A stretch of 33,906 bases of DNA from JBIQLO01 sp044464175. GTDB taxonomy: Bacteria > Planctomycetota > Phycisphaerae > Tepidisphaerales > Tepidisphaeraceae. Positions 29,732 through 33,906 of the stretch are shown one piece after another. Below the pieces are notes generated by a model. The model was not told the DNA's origin, searched no databases, and worked only from the letters and a program-made list of their open reading frames with translations. Made by a program: the position numbers and the translations under genes. Location: contig JBIQLO010000011.1 of the NCBI GenBank assembly GCA_044464175.1, positions 1 to 33,906 of the forward strand. The letters are read 5' to 3'. Each line of letters opens with the position of its first letter. Within the stretch, counting starts at the first letter, position 1.

Positions 29732-29761
29732 TTGACCCCTCTACGCCACCATCACTAAACT
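29732..29761 (+). promoter_or_regulatory. Weak candidate promoter of the FHA-rhomboid gene
   Basis: The 259-bp divergent region between flgD and the FHA-rhomboid gene contains TTGACC (29732-29737) and TAAACT (29756-29761) with an 18-bp spacer. The match is moderate (five and four of six). No flagellar sigma-28 or sigma-54 site was recognised here. Confidence 0.25.
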
Positions 29762-29840
29762 TTTTTCCAGCGGCGGCAGGAATCGACCAGCGTTCCGGCC
29801 GCTCGATCACGTTCCACCATCACGTTCGAGGATCGACAAC

Positions 29841-31508
29841 ATGATTCGCATCACCTGCGATTGCGGCGCTGAAACCGTCGCGCCGGAATCTGAGGCCAAT
29901 CAGACCAAATCCTGCCCCGCCTGCGGGCGCACCCTCCATCTGGTCTGCGCAGAAGCCCTTCCCCCCGACGCCGGTGCGGCCGATTTCGATGCGCGCCTGA
30001 TCCTCCGCGATCCCACCGATCCCACCCGTCAGGAAACCTTCTACCTCGGCGGCGTTCAGTCCATCGACATCGGCCGGCAGGCCGACGCCCCCATTTCGCT
30101 CGTCGGCAGCCAGGTCTCCCGCCGCCATTGCACCCTCAACCGCCTCGATTTTGGCCCCTCCCGCTGGAGCATCACCGACCATAAGAGCGCAAACGGCCTT
30201 TATCTCAACAACCACCGCATTGAGGAGGCCGAGCTGCGCCCCGGCGACATTCTTCGCATCGGGGAGTTTGAACTGATCTACCACCTGGCCGGGGCGAAGA
30301 GCCCGGCCCGCCCCGCCGCACACTCCGTCGCCGCCCCCGCGCCGCTGCCCGTTCCGGTCGGCGGCGGGGCGCCCTGTCCCAGTTGCGGAACCTCGCTGGC
30401 GCCCGGCGCCAAACTTTGTGTCGCTTGCGGCATCAACGTCAAAACCGGCCGGCCCATCCTCATGGCCAAGGGCGTGGATGAGGACGCCCTCCATGTTTAC
30501 GCCGAGGGGATTATCCGCTGGGTCAGTTGGATCGTCGCCGTCACCCCTCTGCCCATCCCCATCGCCTCTGAAGGCTTCGGCACCAAGAAACCCTACGCCA
30601 TCTGGGGCATTACCGCCGTCACCATCCTCGCCAGCCTGATCTTTTTCATCGCCACCTGGGGCAACCGGGCCTCCCCCCTGAATAACCTCATGCTCTGGCC
30701 GCCTCACACCCAGTCAGTCTTTGCCACCCTCATCACCCCCGATATCGCCCAAAAAGCCATTCATTCCATGAATCCGGCCGAGCGGAGGGAATTTGAAGCC
30801 GCCAGGGATGACCTGCGCGACCAGGTGCCCGACGACCGGCTCGACATGGCCGCGCTGGAGAAGATGCTCCACCTTGACGAACTCCAGCCCAAGAATCGGT
30901 TCCACTGGTACCAGCTCCTCACCCACGCCTTCCTGCACGACAACAGCGGTCTCCTGGCCTTCCTGCTTCACCTGGGCGGCAACATGCTTTTTCTGCTGGT
31001 CTTCGGCACCCGTGTCAACGCCGTCCTGGGCAACATCGCCACCCTCGTTCTCTATCCCTTCCTCGCCGTCGCCGCCGCCGCCTTCTACCTCTACATGATG
31101 CCGCTGGGGCCGCCCATACCCATGCTCGGGGCCTCCGGTGCGATCATGGGCATGGCCGGACTCTACCTCGTCCTCTTCCCCCTCCACCGCGTCTACTGCG
31201 CTATGTGGATTCGCTGGGGCCTGTTCATGCGCTTCCGCATCAGCCTCAAAATCTTCACCCTCCGCGGCTTCTGGGTCCTGCTGATGTACTTCGCCTACGA
31301 CCTGATCATGGGCCTGCTGACCCGTCACCACGTCGGCGGCGGCACCGCCCACTGGGCTCACTTCGGCGGCTTCACCACCGGCGCGATCCTCGCCCTGGCG
31401 ATCCTCCTCTCCCGCCGCATCAACACCTACGGCGGCGACCTTCTCTCCGTCCTCCTGGGGCGCTACGCCTGGCCCCTCATCGGCAAACCCGCCCAATGGC
31501 GGGCCTGA
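29841..31508 (+). CDS. Zinc ribbon-FHA-zinc ribbon-rhomboid intramembrane serine protease
   Basis: The 555-residue protein has four modules. Residues 1-35 hold a short zinc ribbon (Cys6, Cys8, Cys25, Cys28). An FHA domain at about 52-148 shows IGRQADAP (77-84), SRRH (93-96) and SANG (116-119). A second zinc ribbon (Cys179, Cys182, Cys193, Cys196) follows. The membrane part has helices at about 222-240 and 252-272, then a soluble loop with amphipathic sequence (about 300-350). The rhomboid core shows HLGGN (377-381), the GASG motif with catalytic Ser432, and HWAHFGG with catalytic His507. Rhomboids cleave transmembrane substrates. The cytosolic FHA domain suggests that phosphothreonine controls recruitment or activity (inference). 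GAGG precedes the ATG by about twelve bases. The gene is divergent from the flagellar islet and monocistronic. The substrate is unknown. Confidence 0.92.
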   Translation: MIRITCDCGAETVAPESEANQTKSCPACGRTLHLVCAEALPPDAGAADFDARLILRDPTDPTRQETFYLGGVQSIDIGRQADAPISLVGSQVSRRHCTLNRLDFGPSRWSITDHKSANGLYLNNHRIEEAELRPGDILRIGEFELIYHLAGAKSPARPAAHSVAAPAPLPVPVGGGAPCPSCGTSLAPGAKLCVACGINVKTGRPILMAKGVDEDALHVYAEGIIRWVSWIVAVTPLPIPIASEGFGTKKPYAIWGITAVTILASLIFFIATWGNRASPLNNLMLWPPHTQSVFATLITPDIAQKAIHSMNPAERREFEAARDDLRDQVPDDRLDMAALEKMLHLDELQPKNRFHWYQLLTHAFLHDNSGLLAFLLHLGGNMLFLLVFGTRVNAVLGNIATLVLYPFLAVAAAAFYLYMMPLGPPIPMLGASGAIMGMAGLYLVLFPLHRVYCAMWIRWGLFMRFRISLKIFTLRGFWVLLMYFAYDLIMGLLTRHHVGGGTAHWAHFGGFTTGAILALAILLSRRINTYGGDLLSVLLGRYAWPLIGKPAQWRA

Positions 31509-31625
31509 TTGACAAAATGGGATGGATATATGACGTGGCCGTTTGAAAAGGCAAAAGCCGACGACTTTTTCCCAGGGGCGCCGTGATCGGTAGGAGCGGC
31601 GCGGATTGACAACGCCATTCGGCGA

Positions 31626-33906
31626 TCAGGGATCCAGCCGCAGCAGGAATGTCGAGCAATCCTTCAGAGAAAGCTCCAGGCTTGTTTTTTCCCGGCCAAT
31701 TATTTTATCGGCGTACAGGTCATGGACGGTCCGCGGGCGGCGGAAGTTCAGCCGGAGGACTGAGCCGGTCACTGCACCCGCTTGCACGAGCAGGAACGGG
31801 CCATCGCGGCGTATGACGGCGCCTTGAGGCGAGTCAATGTGGACCCCGGCTTCCCGGGCGATTGCACGAAGCATATTCGTCTTCATGAAGGGGACGGCGC
31901 AGTAAATGGACCGCCAGCCATCCTCTTTTTTCTCGGCCAGCGCCACACCGCCGTCGGGATAGCGGCCCAGCGGCCGGACCTGCGCGTCGGTCACTTGAAA
32001 TACCGGCGAAAACGCGAGGGGGTACAGCTTGTTGGAAACGGCGTTGCCGTACGGCGTCAAGGTTGTCTCATCGCCAGGCGTCAACCCGAATTGCCGGATG
32101 GAGGCCGACTCCACGAGACGATAGGACATGACTTTGCCATCAGCGGGAGTAGCTTGGACGGAAATGCCGGCGACCCGCGCAATGCGTCCGGCGCTCAGTC
32201 CGCCGGCGGGGTTCACATAGCCTGGCGCATAAAACCAGAGCAACGTGCGCCCATTGCTTTTGAGTTTTTCAAGCGATTGAATTTGCGCGTCGGTCATGGC
32301 CGAACCGCCGAGGAAGAGGATCAGCTTGTATCGCGGATCGGCGGCGACGGCATCGATATCCTTCAGATGATAAACATCGTATGACGCGCCGACATGCGGC
32401 AATTCCCGCCAGAGCATTCGAGCGATCAGGTTGTTATAGAGCGGAGGTGCGCGATAAATGTCCTGATGGAACCAGTCGTCCAGCCCTACGACAACGGCGA
32501 TTTGCGATCCGCCATCGCGCGGGTCAGCCAGCGTTTGGCGATAGATTTGTTCGGACCGGCGGATGACGTCGAGAATTTTGGGGGCGACGTAAAATCCCAC
32601 GCCGCGAAGGGAGGCGATGTCCCAGTCGGCGAACCAGGCGGCGGTTCCATCGGTGATGGCCATGCCCAGGTCGCGCTTAACCATGTCCACGCTTTCCCGG
32701 GCCGTGCGCTGGCGGCCGTACGTGACAGGCTCGGCGGTAAACGTGCGGAGATCCAACTCGGTCAGCATTTGCTTGTGCGAAAGACGAAAGGAATCGAACG
32801 CGCTCATGCGTTCGAGATGGGTTCCTTCCAGGCGCAGACTGTAGTCAGGCACCATGGCGTAATAATCCAGGGCGTCGGTTTTAAAAGCTTCGTCCCAGTC
32901 GAGATTGCTGTTTTGAACCGTCGAGCCGGGCATGTTGTAACCGCAGAGGCTGGCCAGTTCGTAGCCGTAGTAAGAACCGACCAGGACATTCCCCGCAACG
33001 GATTTGATGCAACGGCCGATGTCCTCATGGAAGCGGAGGATCGCGCCGGAGAGAAATTGAAAATAGTCGGGCGCCATTTTCGCCTCGGCCGGATCGATGA
33101 AGATTCCGCCATCGTCACCGGGACGGGTGAGAAGCTTGATCCGGGGCCGGGCGGTGTCAAACGTCACCACTTCATCGTGCCAGGAGGCGCGCAGGCGGGA
33201 GACGGAGCCGTCATATTTTTTGCGCAGCCACTGCTGGAATGCGGCAATCGCCTGAGGGTTGTCATCGCCAATGGTGATTTTGGAACGGTCGGCCTCGAAG
33301 AGATTTCCTCCGACCCCGCCCAGCACCGAATCGGGCAAGCCGCAGGCCAGAATGTGATAGCCAAAAATACGGGCGTAATAGGAACGGGACTGGAGGGAGG
33401 TGATGATGTGGCGGCAATAGTCGCACAGCATGTCCAGATGCTCGTGGGCAAAATAGGATTGCGGCCCCAAATCGCCGAAGGCGGTTTTCAGTCGTGCTTC
33501 AGGATGTTCATCCAGCCACGTGGTAGAGGGGCGCAGGTCCAGTGATACGATGAATCGGGCATCCGGATCGATGCGCAGGATGGCCTGAATTTCCTGGTCG
33601 ATCATGCTGAAAGCGCGGTGGTCCATCTGGGAGGTTCCGTCCGGCTTCAGGGGCGCGCTGCGGACCGCATAGAGATGAATCCCAGTTTTGGATGCCAGAT
33701 CGATTTTCTCGAAAGTGGGGTTTCGGTATGTCCACAGCAGCGGGGGCACTTTTTCACCTTGAAGGACGAAAGCTTTGACGCCGCCGTCGTGGGCAATATG
33801 GGCATCGGCCCGACCTGCCGGGTGAGAATCGGCAGAGTCAAAGCGATGAATGTCCACCTGGGCGATGTGATCGAGCGTCTGGCCGGAGGAATCAACGATC
33901 CGCAGC
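31626..33906 (-). CDS. GH42-like (beta-galactosidase-related) protein, N-terminus cut by window edge
   Basis: The frame is open to the right edge; an internal GTG at 33857 is possible, but the 16 codons before it (LRIVDSSGQTLDHIAQ) read like continuing protein, so the gene is treated as partial. From GTG 33857 about 743 residues are visible. The N-terminal part is a TIM barrel of the GH42-related type (PPLLWTYRNPTFEKI near 38-52, IDPDARFIVSLDL near 95-107, FGYHILACG near 165-173). A GATase-like trimerisation domain follows (QIAVVVGLDDW near 453-463, KLILFLGGSAMTD near 517-529, NGRTLLWFYAPGYVNPAGG near 538-556). The C-terminus is a beta domain. A canonical Asn-Glu acid/base pair is not evident; TELDLRTF near 368 is a candidate for the nucleophile region. 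Base composition appears less GC-rich at third positions than most neighbours. The substrate is unknown. It is convergent with the rhomboid gene. Confidence 0.75.
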   Translation of the reverse strand, partial: LRIVDSSGQTLDHIAQVDIHRFDSADSHPAGRADAHIAHDGGVKAFVLQGEKVPPLLWTYRNPTFEKIDLASKTGIHLYAVRSAPLKPDGTSQMDHRAFSMIDQEIQAILRIDPDARFIVSLDLRPSTTWLDEHPEARLKTAFGDLGPQSYFAHEHLDMLCDYCRHIITSLQSRSYYARIFGYHILACGLPDSVLGGVGGNLFEADRSKITIGDDNPQAIAAFQQWLRKKYDGSVSRLRASWHDEVVTFDTARPRIKLLTRPGDDGGIFIDPAEAKMAPDYFQFLSGAILRFHEDIGRCIKSVAGNVLVGSYYGYELASLCGYNMPGSTVQNSNLDWDEAFKTDALDYYAMVPDYSLRLEGTHLERMSAFDSFRLSHKQMLTELDLRTFTAEPVTYGRQRTARESVDMVKRDLGMAITDGTAAWFADWDIASLRGVGFYVAPKILDVIRRSEQIYRQTLADPRDGGSQIAVVVGLDDWFHQDIYRAPPLYNNLIARMLWRELPHVGASYDVYHLKDIDAVAADPRYKLILFLGGSAMTDAQIQSLEKLKSNGRTLLWFYAPGYVNPAGGLSAGRIARVAGISVQATPADGKVMSYRLVESASIRQFGLTPGDETTLTPYGNAVSNKLYPLAFSPVFQVTDAQVRPLGRYPDGGVALAEKKEDGWRSIYCAVPFMKTNMLRAIAREAGVHIDSPQGAVIRRDGPFLLVQAGAVTGSVLRLNFRRPRTVHDLYADKIIGREKTSLELSLKDCSTFLLRLDP

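Noticed and set aside
29582..29840. Sigma-54 or sigma-28 flagellar promoter upstream of flgD
   Set aside because: A TGGC-N-TGC-like match had the wrong GG-to-GC spacing, and no good sigma-28 pair was found.

Overview
The window is a GC-rich, densely packed bacterial chromosome segment. The gene content fits a member of the Planctomycetota, probably the Phycisphaerae. That placement is inferred from family content, not from a marker gene. The supporting families are a pseudopilin with an H-X-DG-like C-terminus, a DUF4091 protein, a very long DUF4175-type protein next to a squalene-cyclase-like repeat protein, FHA domains fused to other modules, and a MEP-pathway dxr-rseP pair. No rRNA, tRNA, CRISPR array, insertion sequence or prophage gene was seen. 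No stretch over 300 bases lacks a gene.

Layout. 1-1608 (-) is a ThDP-dependent PoxB-like enzyme cut by the left edge. 1743-2855 (+) is a reduced MnmE-like GTPase whose 3' end runs into a PHP phosphoesterase (2791-3690, -). That gene lies downstream of rseP and dxr (3785-7067, -). 7168-11496 (+) holds a LacI-type regulator, a pseudopilin joined to it by an ATGA overlap, and a secreted discoidin/DUF4091 protein; this looks like a carbohydrate-responsive unit. 11628-12239 (+) is an exported glutathione peroxidase. 12270-17659 (-) is a two-gene unit of a DUF4175-like envelope protein and an alpha/alpha-toroid repeat protein. 17760-21035 (+) holds miaA, a LysM lipoprotein with a strong terminator, and an FHA-GspE/PilB fusion ATPase. 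Next are an SDR oxidoreductase and a GT39 membrane glycosyltransferase (21219-24004, +).

The GT39 gene converges on an operon of DegT aminotransferase, LpxB-N-like membrane protein and GT2 (26267-23856, -). Together these four resemble a lipid-linked sugar or lipid A modification set. After rpiA (+) there is a flagellar hook islet, flgD-flgE-flbD (-). Divergent from it is an unusual zinc ribbon-FHA-zinc ribbon-rhomboid protease (+). A GH42-like secreted or cytosolic protein (-) is cut by the right edge.

The main unexplained structure is a dispersed family of imperfect 7-bp-period arrays. Most have inverted-repeat symmetry. They sit at gene borders and, in two places, inside the GT39 reading frame. 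They appear to have contributed start-proximal, stop-proximal and linker codons to genes. Two convergent gene pairs also overlap at their 3' ends by 65 and 149 bp, suggesting lost stop codons.
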